Below are positions 1 to 7,021 of a stretch of 12,054 bases of DNA, in pieces (positions within the stretch are counted from its first letter, which is position 1; every line of letters starts with the position of its first letter). The translations under genes and the position numbers were made by a program. A model generated the notes under the pieces. It saw only the letters and a program-made list of their open reading frames with translations, searched no databases and was not told the DNA's origin. The stretch is from Clostridiales bacterium UBA5446 (GTDB lineage: Bacteria; Bacillota; Clostridia; Oscillospirales; Oscillospiraceae). The stretch covers positions 1 to 12,054 of the forward strand of contig DIRC01000013.1 of the NCBI GenBank assembly GCA_002427465.1, written 5' to 3'.

Positions 1-1566
1 GAAAAGAAAAAACGGCTTCTTATTGCCGCGTCCGTATCGGTCGTGATCGCGGCGGGAGTTATCGGCGCCCTGCTCCTGAACCGCGTCAGTTATGCCGTTC
101 TGTATTCGGGGCTGAGCGCGGAGGAGGCCGGGGCGATTAAAGCCCTGCTGGACGAAAGAGGCGTGCAGGCGAAAGTCCAGGGGATGGACACGATATGCGT
201 TCCGGAGGAAGAAGCGGACGAAATCCGCATTGCCCTTGCCGCGGAGGGTTATCCCAGCACGGGACTGAATTACGATATTTTTTCGAATTCCTCGGCGCTC
301 GGAGCGACAGACCTGGAGCGCCAGACATATTTGCAGTATCAGCTTCAGGAAAACATGCGGGCGACCATAAGGCGTATGAACAAGATTTCGGACTGCATCG
401 TCATCGTCAACCTCTCCAACGCCTCGTCCTTTGTCCTTTCAAACAACACAACCGACGCTTCCGCGGCGGTCATGGTCAGCCTTGAGCCGGGAGAAACCCT
501 GACTAATGCCGAGGCCAGGTCCATCGGGGAATTTGTGGCTAAATGCGTTCCGAATCTGGCATATGAGAACATTAGCATCGTCGATTCGGATATAAATTAC
601 TACGACATCCTCTCGGATGACGGCCCGGGGGCGGCGGGGAAAGGCGAGTATACCCTGACGCAATATGAGCTTACGGAGCGGATGAAAGCGGTTTTTACAG
701 ATCAGGCGGTATCAGTTCTGGAGCCGGCCCTGGGGACAAAAAATCTTGCGGTTTCGGTCAATGTCGCCCTGAACTTCGACAGGGAAACGTCCAGTGAAGT
801 CAAGTTTTCCTCTCCCCTTGAGGACGGGGAGGACGGGATTGTGAGAAGCAGCGATGTGCTAAATGAGCTTACCGGAAGCGGCCTCGAAGCAGGTGCCGCC
901 GGCGAAGCGGGAACGGACAGCAACGGCGTCAGCGCCGGAGAATATGTCTATGGCGGCGAGGACGATGGGCTTGTGAGCAGGCGTGCGTCGGAAACCTACA
1001 ATTATGAGATCAACGAAATCCGGACGGATATCGAAAAGGCCCAGGGTACGGTGAAAGACCTTTCGGTTTCGGTACTGGTGAACAGCAATGTGGAAGGTGT
1101 CGCGAATTATAAAGACGAAATTGAGAACCTGGTGGCAAATGCGATAGGCGTGGACCCGGCATATATCACGGTGGAGCTGATGCCCTTTGTTCAAAGCTCC
1201 GGCGAAATGGGCTTTTCGGACTATCTGGCCCAGAGCGAGCAGGCCATGGCGGCGTATCACAGGAGCCGGCTGATCAGGGCCGGGATCATCGCGGGCGCCA
1301 TCGTCGTCTGCGCCGCAATCGTGCTTATCGCCCGGCTGTTCCGGAAACGGAAAAAAGCCCGCGCGGAAATGGCGGCGGTTGGGTCTGCCACGGCCGCGGC
1401 CGCCGGGTCCGCGTTTAAATCCGATAGCCCCGGGGCGGACGTTGAGCAAATGCTCGACAAGCTGATCATGAAGAAATCGGATGAAACCGAGGTTATTGAG
1501 GAGCTTGTGGAGAAATATCCCGAAACGGTCGTTCAGGTGCTGCGGACATGGCTGGCGGAGGATTAG
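1..1566 (+). CDS. fliF: Flagellar MS-ring protein FliF (5' partial)
   Basis: FliF builds the inner-membrane MS ring that houses the export gate and anchors the rotor. The frame is open from base 1, so the true start lies upstream and the GTG at 43 is an internal valine codon. About 521 residues are visible, close to the usual full length of 520-560, so only a few N-terminal residues are missing. A basic stretch (EKKKR) leads into transmembrane helix 1 (visible residues 6-26). The YscJ/FliF ring-building domain follows, with the typical segment around GYPSTGLNYDIF and LERQTYLQYQLQENMRATI. A Gly/Ala/acidic low-complexity linker follows (about residues 290-325). Transmembrane helix 2 spans about residues 424-444, followed by a basic RLFRKRKK stop. 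The C-terminal tail (ELVEKYPETVVQVLRTWL) is the conserved FliG-binding segment. fliG begins six bases after the stop. The family call is secure. Confidence 0.97.
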   Translation, partial: EKKKRLLIAASVSVVIAAGVIGALLLNRVSYAVLYSGLSAEEAGAIKALLDERGVQAKVQGMDTICVPEEEADEIRIALAAEGYPSTGLNYDIFSNSSALGATDLERQTYLQYQLQENMRATIRRMNKISDCIVIVNLSNASSFVLSNNTTDASAAVMVSLEPGETLTNAEARSIGEFVAKCVPNLAYENISIVDSDINYYDILSDDGPGAAGKGEYTLTQYELTERMKAVFTDQAVSVLEPALGTKNLAVSVNVALNFDRETSSEVKFSSPLEDGEDGIVRSSDVLNELTGSGLEAGAAGEAGTDSNGVSAGEYVYGGEDDGLVSRRASETYNYEINEIRTDIEKAQGTVKDLSVSVLVNSNVEGVANYKDEIENLVANAIGVDPAYITVELMPFVQSSGEMGFSDYLAQSEQAMAAYHRSRLIRAGIIAGAIVVCAAIVLIARLFRKRKKARAEMAAVGSATAAAAGSAFKSDSPGADVEQMLDKLIMKKSDETEVIEELVEKYPETVVQVLRTWLAED

Positions 1567-1572
1567 CGGGGT

Positions 1573-2586
1573 ATGGTAAATCAGAATACAAAGTTAACCA
1601 ACAGGGAAAAAGCCGCGGTGCTTCTGATCGCCGCCGGGAAGAGCCATGCGGCGCAGATATTCAAATATCTGACGGAGGAGGAAATCTCCACCCTGACTCT
1701 GGCGATCACCACCATGAGCAAGGTGACGAAAGAGGAGCGGGATGCGGTGGTTTCCGAATTTTATGAGACATGCGTTGCCCAGAAGTTCATTTCCGACGGC
1801 GGGCTGGACTATGCCAGAAGCGTCCTGAATAAAGCCTTGGGGGAAGCCAAGGCCGGCGAGATCCTCAATAAGCTCACGGAGACTCTCCAGGTCAGGCCGT
1901 TTGAATTTGTCAGGAAGGCCGACACGATGCAGATCGTCCATCTGGTGGCAAACGAGAATTCCCAGACCGTCGCGCTGCTGCTGTCCTACATGGACCCGAA
2001 AAAGGCGGCCGGCGTGCTGGCGGCGCTGCCAAGCGAGGTTCAGGTGGACGTGGTGACCAGGATGGCCAATATGGAAAGCGTGATCCCGGAATATATCCGG
2101 GAAGCCGAAATGGTGTTTGAGCAGCGGCTGGCCCAGATGGGCATGTCGGATCAGACCGCCGTGGGCGGGATCGGCGCGGTCGTTAAAGTTATCAACAACC
2201 TGGACCGGGGTACGGAAAAATATATTCTGGAGAGCCTTGATATGCTCGACGCGGAGCTGGCCGAGGAAATCAAGATGAAGCTCTTTGTGTTCGAGGATAT
2301 CACCAAGCTGTCAAACCAGACGATACAAATGGTTCTCAAGCAGGTGGATCAGGCGGATATCACCATTGCCCTGAAGGGCGCCACCGCAGAGGTCAAGAGC
2401 TTTATTATGAGCAACATCAGCAAGCGCCTTCAGGAGATGATCAACGATGATCTTGCCGTGATGGGCCCGATGAAAATCCGTGATGTGGAAGCGGCCCAGC
2501 AGCGTATCGTGAGCACGGTGAGAGCCCTTGAGCAGAGCGGCGAGATTATTGTGATGAGGGGTGATGACTCCGATGTCCTCGTTTAG
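1573..2586 (+). CDS. fliG: Flagellar motor switch protein FliG
   Basis: FliG is the rotor protein of the C-ring. Its N-domain binds FliF, its middle domain binds FliM, and its C-domain receives torque from MotA. At 337 residues it is the normal length. The ATG at 1573 has GGAGGA at 1557-1562, inside the end of fliF. The N-domain starts with the typical LTNREKAAVLLIA. In the C-domain (from about residue 205) the torque-helix charges can be aligned with E. coli K264, R281, D288, D289 and R297: here K268, R285, D292, D293 and K301, so all charges are kept, with the last Arg changed to Lys. The FVFEDI motif (238-243) is present. The middle-domain EHPQ motif reads ENSQ (residues 128-131), an unusual form that matters because it contacts FliM. 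The end overlaps fliH by 14 bases, suggesting translational coupling. Confidence 0.97.
   Translation: MVNQNTKLTNREKAAVLLIAAGKSHAAQIFKYLTEEEISTLTLAITTMSKVTKEERDAVVSEFYETCVAQKFISDGGLDYARSVLNKALGEAKAGEILNKLTETLQVRPFEFVRKADTMQIVHLVANENSQTVALLLSYMDPKKAAGVLAALPSEVQVDVVTRMANMESVIPEYIREAEMVFEQRLAQMGMSDQTAVGGIGAVVKVINNLDRGTEKYILESLDMLDAELAEEIKMKLFVFEDITKLSNQTIQMVLKQVDQADITIALKGATAEVKSFIMSNISKRLQEMINDDLAVMGPMKIRDVEAAQQRIVSTVRALEQSGEIIVMRGDDSDVLV
2556..2561 (+). promoter_or_regulatory. Probable ribosome binding site of fliH
   Basis: GAGGGG lies inside the end of fliG, 11 bases before the ATG at 2573. It favours that ATG over the in-frame GTG at 2561, which overlaps it, and the ATG at 2564, only two bases after it. 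This is an inference from spacing only. Confidence 0.5.
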
Positions 2587-3367
2587 GATCGAAAGGCAGT
2601 ATGTCTCGTTCAAAAGCGTGGAAACACCCAATGTGCACCCGGTCGTGCACACGCGGCCGGGGCAGGCGGGCGGAGCCGATCCGGTCTTCGAAGACGCGGA
2701 GAACGGCCCGGGGCTGGAACACAGCCGCGCCGCCGGAATAATCGAACGGGCGCGGGAGGAGGCGGAAAAAAAGTCGGCCAGGATCGTTAAGCGGGCGGAA
2801 AAGGAAGCTGAGAGCACCGTCGCCGCGGCGAAGGACAGGGCCGCCGCGATTATCGGGGAGGCCCGGGAGAGCGGGGAAGCCCTCAGGCAATCCGCCCGGG
2901 CGGAAGGCTATAATCGGGGAATCAAAGACGCCGAGGCCGAGGCCGAGTCAAGAAAGCGCCTGGAAGCCGGAGCGCTGGAGGGCATGATCGATCAGCTGAA
3001 GCGGGACTATTCCGAACTGGTGGATGGCACGAAGCAGGATCTTCAGGCCCTGGTCATTGAGATCGCCAGAAAGATCATAGGCGTGAAGCTCAAAGAATCC
3101 GACGAGGTGTTTATCGGCCTCATCAACGACGCCATAGACAAACTGAAACAGGCGGGGTATCTGATTATCCGCGTATGCCCGGAGGATTACGCAAGGTATT
3201 TCGGCGGCACGGCGGAAAACGGCATTCATGACGGCGAATCAAAAATCACCGTTGTGGAGGAGGAGGCGTTTTCCCCCGGGGATCTCATTGTTGAGTCGGA
3301 GGGGGAGGTGCTGAATTTGAGTATTGAAAGGCAGATCAGGCAGGTGGAAAAAGCGATTTCGGAATAA
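2573..3367 (+). CDS. fliH: Flagellar export regulator FliH
   Basis: FliH is the stator-like partner of the export ATPase. It dimerises, holds FliI in a FliH2-FliI complex and tethers it to the C-ring and export gate. From the ATG at 2573 it has 264 residues; the frame also offers GTG 2561 and ATG 2564 (four or three residues more). About 45 variable, Pro/Gly-containing residues come first. They are followed by a long Ala/Glu/Lys/Arg-rich helix (about residues 50-125) typical of FliH/YscL and the related V-ATPase E subunit, including an EGYNRGIKDAEAEAE segment like the family's Gly-spaced repeats. The C-terminal domain shows LQALVIEIARKIIGVKL and the conserved end SPGDLIVESEGEVLNLSIERQ. Placement between fliG and fliI supports the call. 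Sequence conservation in this family is low, but the motifs and position agree. Confidence 0.93.
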   Translation: MSSFRIERQYVSFKSVETPNVHPVVHTRPGQAGGADPVFEDAENGPGLEHSRAAGIIERAREEAEKKSARIVKRAEKEAESTVAAAKDRAAAIIGEARESGEALRQSARAEGYNRGIKDAEAEAESRKRLEAGALEGMIDQLKRDYSELVDGTKQDLQALVIEIARKIIGVKLKESDEVFIGLINDAIDKLKQAGYLIIRVCPEDYARYFGGTAENGIHDGESKITVVEEEAFSPGDLIVESEGEVLNLSIERQIRQVEKAISE

Positions 3368-3382
3368 GAAGGGCGGGAAGAT

Positions 3383-4696
3383 ATGCAGGATATCCTGAAG
3401 GATTGCTTTGAGAAGGTTCGCAATCTCAATACCGTGGAGCACAGCGGGAGAGTCATGAAGGTCGTCGGGCTCACCGTTGAATCCAACGGGCCGACTGTGA
3501 ATATGGGCAACATCTGCAGAATCTATCCATTTGCCGGGGACAGTTACGTGGAGGCCGAGGTCGTCGGCTTCCGGGATCAGCGGGTGCTCCTCATGCCCTT
3601 CGGGGACATGACGGGAATAGGCTTTGGAAGCCGGGTGGTTTCAACGGGTAGATCCCTGCGCGTGGCGGTATCCGGCGATCTGATCGGCCGGGTTCTGGAC
3701 GCTCTGGGAAACCCGATGGACGATGGCGGCCCGATCCGGGCATCAGCGTATTACCCGGTGGATAACGCGCCGCCGAACCCTCTTTCCAGAACCAGAATCA
3801 AGGAAGCGTTTCCCTTGGGCGTCCGCGCCGTCGACGGGCTGCTCACGGTGGGCCAGGGTCAGCGCCTGGGGATATTTGCCGGCAGCGGCGTCGGGAAAAG
3901 CACGCTTCTGGGCATGATCGCCCGAAACGCCGTGGCCGATGTCAACGTCATCGTGCTGGTGGGGGAGCGGGGACGCGAGGTCAAGGACTTTATCGAAAAG
4001 AGCCTGGGCGAAGCGGGGCTGAGAAAATCCGTTCTGCTGGTGGCAACGTCCGATCAGCCGGCCCTGCTGCGGCTGAAGGCCGCCCTTGTGGGCACCAGTA
4101 TCGCCGAATATTTCCGGGATCAGGGGATGAAGGTGCTGCTGCTTATGGATTCGGTAACCCGGTTTGCCATGGCCCAGCGGGAAATCGGCATGGCGGTCGG
4201 GGAGCCGCCGGTATCCAGGGGCTTCCCCCCGTCGGTGTATTCAATTCTTCCGAAGCTGCTGGAGCGCTCGGGAACCTCCGAAAGCGGATCGATTACCGCG
4301 CTCTATACGGTGCTGGTGGAGGGCGACGACATGAACGAACCGATTTCCGATACGGTTCGCGGCATATTGGATGGGCATATCGTGCTCTCCCGCGCCCTGG
4401 CGACCAGCAACCATTATCCCGCCATAGATGTTCTGGAGAGTATCAGCCGCACCATGAAGGACATTGTGCCGGCCGAGCAGTACGAGCAGGCGGGGCGCAT
4501 CAAAAATCTGATGGCGGTCTACCGGAATTCAAAAGACCTCATCGACATCGGCGCGTATAAGCTGGGAACCAGCGCGGAAATCGACGAAGCCATCAGGATG
4601 AATCCGCGCATCAACGGGTTTCTTAAGCAGGGCGTGGGAGAGATTACGCCCTACGATCAGGTCAGAGACGAGCTTTTCTCCCTGTGCGAGGCATAG
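3383..4696 (+). CDS. fliI: Flagellum-specific ATPase FliI
   Basis: FliI is the cytoplasmic ATPase that forms a hexamer under the flagellar export gate, helping to unload and unfold substrates. It has 437 residues, the normal length, and is related to the F1 beta subunit. Visible motifs are the P-loop AGSGVGKST (residues 166-174, Lys172), the catalytic glutamate in VGERGRE (Glu195, at the same 23-residue distance from the P-loop Lys as in Salmonella FliI), and Walker B VLLLMD (251-256) followed by SVTRFAMAQRE. The N-terminal beta-barrel part carries GRVLDALGNPMD, also typical of the family. The start ATG has AAGGG nine bases upstream in the 15-base gap after fliH. Nothing essential is missing, so it should be an active ATPase. 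Confidence 0.98.
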   Translation: MQDILKDCFEKVRNLNTVEHSGRVMKVVGLTVESNGPTVNMGNICRIYPFAGDSYVEAEVVGFRDQRVLLMPFGDMTGIGFGSRVVSTGRSLRVAVSGDLIGRVLDALGNPMDDGGPIRASAYYPVDNAPPNPLSRTRIKEAFPLGVRAVDGLLTVGQGQRLGIFAGSGVGKSTLLGMIARNAVADVNVIVLVGERGREVKDFIEKSLGEAGLRKSVLLVATSDQPALLRLKAALVGTSIAEYFRDQGMKVLLLMDSVTRFAMAQREIGMAVGEPPVSRGFPPSVYSILPKLLERSGTSESGSITALYTVLVEGDDMNEPISDTVRGILDGHIVLSRALATSNHYPAIDVLESISRTMKDIVPAEQYEQAGRIKNLMAVYRNSKDLIDIGAYKLGTSAEIDEAIRMNPRINGFLKQGVGEITPYDQVRDELFSLCEA

Positions 4697-4730
4697 GGGC
4701 GCAGGTTAAATCAGGGGAAGCCGGGGACGA

Positions 4731-5192
4731 ATGAAGAAGTTTGTATTTCAGCTGGACGCGCTCTATCAGGTGAAAAGGGCGCGAAAGGATCAGCTGCAAA
4801 AAGAATATTCCGAGGCGGCGGCCCTGTACCAGGCCGCCCTGGAGAAAAAGGACGCCCTGGACAGCGCCCTGGAGGCCGAAAGCGTACGATATGAGGCCCG
4901 GGCAAAAAAAGGGATGACGGCCGGAGAGCTTCTTGCGGGCAGCGCGTTCTTCGCGGATTTGCAAAAGCGCCGGAAATCTGCGGCTGCTGACGCGGAGCGG
5001 GCCCGCCGCCACGCCGAGGGCAGGCAGCGGGAGCTGCTGGAGGCGTTTCAGGACATTAAGGCCCTTGAGAAGCTCCAGGATAAACAGTATGAAGCGTATC
5101 TGGCCGAGGAAGGAAAGCAGGAAACGAGCCGGATAGAAGACATGCTTTCCTTCAGCCTGTCGGGCCAGGCCCAAATACCGGCGGGAGGCTGA
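4731..5192 (+). CDS. fliJ: Flagellar export chaperone FliJ
   Basis: FliJ is a small coiled-coil protein that sits in the centre of the FliI ring, like the gamma subunit of F1. It links ATP hydrolysis to the gate protein FlhA and recycles chaperones. It has 153 residues, against about 145 for the family. The opening MKKFVFQLDALYQVKRARKD fits the family pattern of a short start followed by a Leu-rich first helix. The rest is almost entirely helix-forming (Ala, Glu, Lys, Arg, Gln, Leu), with no predicted membrane segment and no Pro or Gly until the tail. AGGGGAAG at 4713-4720 is a reasonable ribosome site. The sequence itself is weakly conserved, so the call rests strongly on position after fliI together with the helical pattern and the start. 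Confidence 0.9.
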   Translation: MKKFVFQLDALYQVKRARKDQLQKEYSEAAALYQAALEKKDALDSALEAESVRYEARAKKGMTAGELLAGSAFFADLQKRRKSAAADAERARRHAEGRQRELLEAFQDIKALEKLQDKQYEAYLAEEGKQETSRIEDMLSFSLSGQAQIPAGG

Positions 5193-5238
5193 AAACCAGC
5201 CGAAGGCGGTGAAATTAACAAAAAAGGGGGCGGTGGAT

Positions 5239-6432
5239 ATGCAGTCAGCCGTGTTCGCGGGCGGGGCGGAAATAAGTGGGCGGTTCTTGCGTGGGGTGCC
5301 CGAGGAGAGTATGCCGTCGGTCGTTTCCGGCAGCGCCGCGCGACCAGAGCTCCGGGAAACGGAGGTGGACGCTTCATTTCTCAGCATTTTTCTTCAGGGG
5401 AAACTGCGGCAGATGGCCCCGGGGACGGCGCGGGAAGCTGCGGATCAGGAATGTCCCGTGCCCGAGGAATCCGGGGAGGCTGAGGAACGGGCGGCGGAGT
5501 ACGGGGCGTGCGGTATGCTAAACTTCCCGGTGAATGCCGCGGGGACAGGTGCGGCGGAAATTGAAGCGGAAGGCCCGGCCCAGCCGTTCAGCGGGCGGCT
5601 TGTCCGGCTTCCCGACGCCGCGGATGCCCCGGACACAGGCGGCGGGAAAATAGAGGAACACACGGCCCAGCAGGCGGAGACGCGGTTCGCAGCGGCCCCG
5701 GCCATGAAAATCGCGGAGAAGCTCGGGGAAATGAGCGGAGGCGGGAAGGTAGAGGAACACCCGGCACATCAGGCGGAGCCGCGGTTCACGGCGGCCCCGG
5801 CCATGAAAATCGCGGAGAAGCTCAGGGAAATGAGCGGCGGCAAGAATCCTGAAAACAGTCCGGATGACGGGCTGAAAAAAGAAAAATCGGGCGATTTTTC
5901 GAAAATCATCCGGGAACCCGCGCCGATGGGGACGGCCCTTGCCGAAACCGCGGAAGAGGGCGACCGTACGGTTATTCTGAGGAACGCCGTTCTCCGGGCG
6001 CTGGACAGGCTACCGGAAGACCTGCGGGGCGTGAAGGCCGGGGTTTCGGAAATCCGGATCGTGCTTGAGCCGGAAACCTTGGGGGTTCTGACCATTTCGG
6101 TGTCCCGGGGGGCGAACGGTATATCGGCGAAAATCAAGGCGGACAGCAAAGAGGCCTGCGGGATTATCACCGACCAGATCCAGCGTCTGATTCTGGATAT
6201 TGAGGATAAGGGAATAACAGTCGAGAACATGGACGTGGTGTACGGCCAGATGGAGCACGACCTCGACTTTTCCCAGAACCGCCGCGGCGGAAGGGAATCC
6301 GAATCGCGGTCACATTCCTCCCGGATCGGTGAAAAGGCGGAGCAATCCGCGCAGGACAGTTTCTTTAACGCCTGGAACAGCATTGCCGGAGCCGACGCGG
6401 AAGCCGGCGGGGCGGTGGCGCGCCGGATATAG
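5239..6432 (+). CDS. fliK: Flagellar hook-length control protein FliK
   Basis: FliK is secreted during hook growth as a molecular ruler. Its C-terminal domain switches the export gate (FlhB) from hook to filament substrates. The ATG at 5239 (397 residues) is preferred, with GGGGGCGG just upstream; an in-frame GTG at 5209 would add ten residues but has a poor ribosome site. The N-terminal two thirds are low-complexity, rich in Ala, Gly, Glu and Pro, and variable as expected. They contain a 33-residue tandem repeat (residues 135-167 and 168-200). The conserved C-terminal hook-length domain (about 255-345) has the core SEIRIVLEPETLGVLTISV (LEPETLG at 276-282), then the pattern ITDQIQRLILDIEDKGITV. 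A Ser/Arg-rich tail ends the protein. No ylxF/mgtE-like gene lies between fliJ and fliK. Confidence 0.92.
   Translation: MQSAVFAGGAEISGRFLRGVPEESMPSVVSGSAARPELRETEVDASFLSIFLQGKLRQMAPGTAREAADQECPVPEESGEAEERAAEYGACGMLNFPVNAAGTGAAEIEAEGPAQPFSGRLVRLPDAADAPDTGGGKIEEHTAQQAETRFAAAPAMKIAEKLGEMSGGGKVEEHPAHQAEPRFTAAPAMKIAEKLREMSGGKNPENSPDDGLKKEKSGDFSKIIREPAPMGTALAETAEEGDRTVILRNAVLRALDRLPEDLRGVKAGVSEIRIVLEPETLGVLTISVSRGANGISAKIKADSKEACGIITDQIQRLILDIEDKGITVENMDVVYGQMEHDLDFSQNRRGGRESESRSHSSRIGEKAEQSAQDSFFNAWNSIAGADAEAGGAVARRI
5641..5838 (+). repeat. Two tandem 99-bp repeats inside fliK
   Basis: Unit 1 (5641-5739) and unit 2 (5740-5838) are adjacent direct copies of exactly 99 bases. By hand alignment they differ at about 10 positions (about 90% identical). 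The length is a multiple of three, so each unit encodes 33 residues in frame. Both units contain AAPAMKIAEKL and EEH...QAE...RF. The next bases (GGCAAGAATCC) resemble the start of a unit only briefly. Confidence 0.93.
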
Positions 6433-6440
6433 AAGGAGGA
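6433..6440 (+). promoter_or_regulatory. Strong ribosome binding site of flgD
   Basis: AAGGAGGA ends four bases before the ATG at 6445. It is the best match to the anti-Shine-Dalgarno consensus seen in the window, which predicts efficient translation of the hook cap. It fixes the flgD start. Confidence 0.85.
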
Positions 6441-6444
6441 AGCG

Positions 6445-6954
6445 ATGGCTGTAAATGCAATGAGTGTAGCGGACGGGATCGGCTACGCGGCCGCGCCGGG
6501 GACAGGGACCGGCGGCAAGTCGGGCATATCGGTGGATACGAATACTTTCCTGAAGCTTCTGGTTACACAGCTTCAATACCAGGACCCTCTCGAGCCTCAG
6601 ACGGATACGGCGTTCGTCACCCAGCTTGCGCAGATGACATCCCTGGAACAGATGCAGCAGATGAACGCCACCCTTTCAAGCACCCAGGCTTACGATATGA
6701 TCGGCAAAGTGATTTACGCGGAAGTGCTCAATCCGGCAACCGGCATAACGGAGTGTTACCTCGGACCTGTGGACAGCGTTTTAATCCGGGAAGGGGTCTC
6801 CTACGTGCTGGTGGACAACACGGCCATCTCGGTTTCGGACATACGGCAGGTATTTGACAGCGCCCTTTTTGAAACCGGTGGGGGGGATGAGGGCGGAGAA
6901 GACGGCGCGGGGGATGAAGACCCGGGCAAACCGGATCTCCCCGGAACTGAGTAA
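6445..6954 (+). CDS. flgD: Flagellar hook capping/assembly protein FlgD
   Basis: FlgD forms the temporary cap at the tip of the growing hook and guides hook-protein assembly; FlgK replaces it later. It has 169 residues, shorter than the E. coli type (about 230) and nearer the short Firmicute form. The signature lies at about residues 35-74: FLKLLVTQLQYQDPLEP followed by FVTQLAQMTSLEQMQQMN. A second conserved part, about residues 86-140 (IGKVIYAEVLNPATG, then GPVDSVLIREG and ISVSDIRQVF), matches the usual region after the cap motif. The last 25 residues are a Gly/Asp/Glu tail encoded just after a run of seven G (6880-6886). The start is firm because of the strong ribosome site. fliK lies immediately upstream and flgE downstream. 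Confidence 0.95.
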   Translation: MAVNAMSVADGIGYAAAPGTGTGGKSGISVDTNTFLKLLVTQLQYQDPLEPQTDTAFVTQLAQMTSLEQMQQMNATLSSTQAYDMIGKVIYAEVLNPATGITECYLGPVDSVLIREGVSYVLVDNTAISVSDIRQVFDSALFETGGGDEGGEDGAGDEDPGKPDLPGTE

Positions 6955-7008
6955 GGGCAAGGCCAAAGCAGGCGTCCAGAAAACAGAGAAGTGATTTTAT
7001 TACAGATT

Positions 7009-7012
7009 GGAG
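7009..7012 (+). promoter_or_regulatory. Ribosome binding site of flgE
   Basis: GGAG lies nine bases before the ATG at 7022. It supports that ATG over the in-frame TTG at 7007, which lies upstream of this site, and over the ATG at 7025. The preceding bases 6991-7008 are clearly more AT-rich than the neighbouring genes. Confidence 0.6.
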
Positions 7013-7021
7013 TATTGCCTC

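Noticed and set aside
43..45. GTG as the start of fliF
   Set aside because: The frame is open to base 1 and the codon falls inside transmembrane helix 1, so it is an internal valine.
859..1449. A 196-codon minus-strand frame opposite fliF
   Set aside because: It is antisense to a well-conserved part of fliF and has no motif; a shadow frame.
4662..5387. A 241-codon minus-strand frame opposite fliJ
   Set aside because: It covers fliJ and the ends of its neighbours; fliJ on the plus strand has family motifs and a ribosome site, while this frame has neither.
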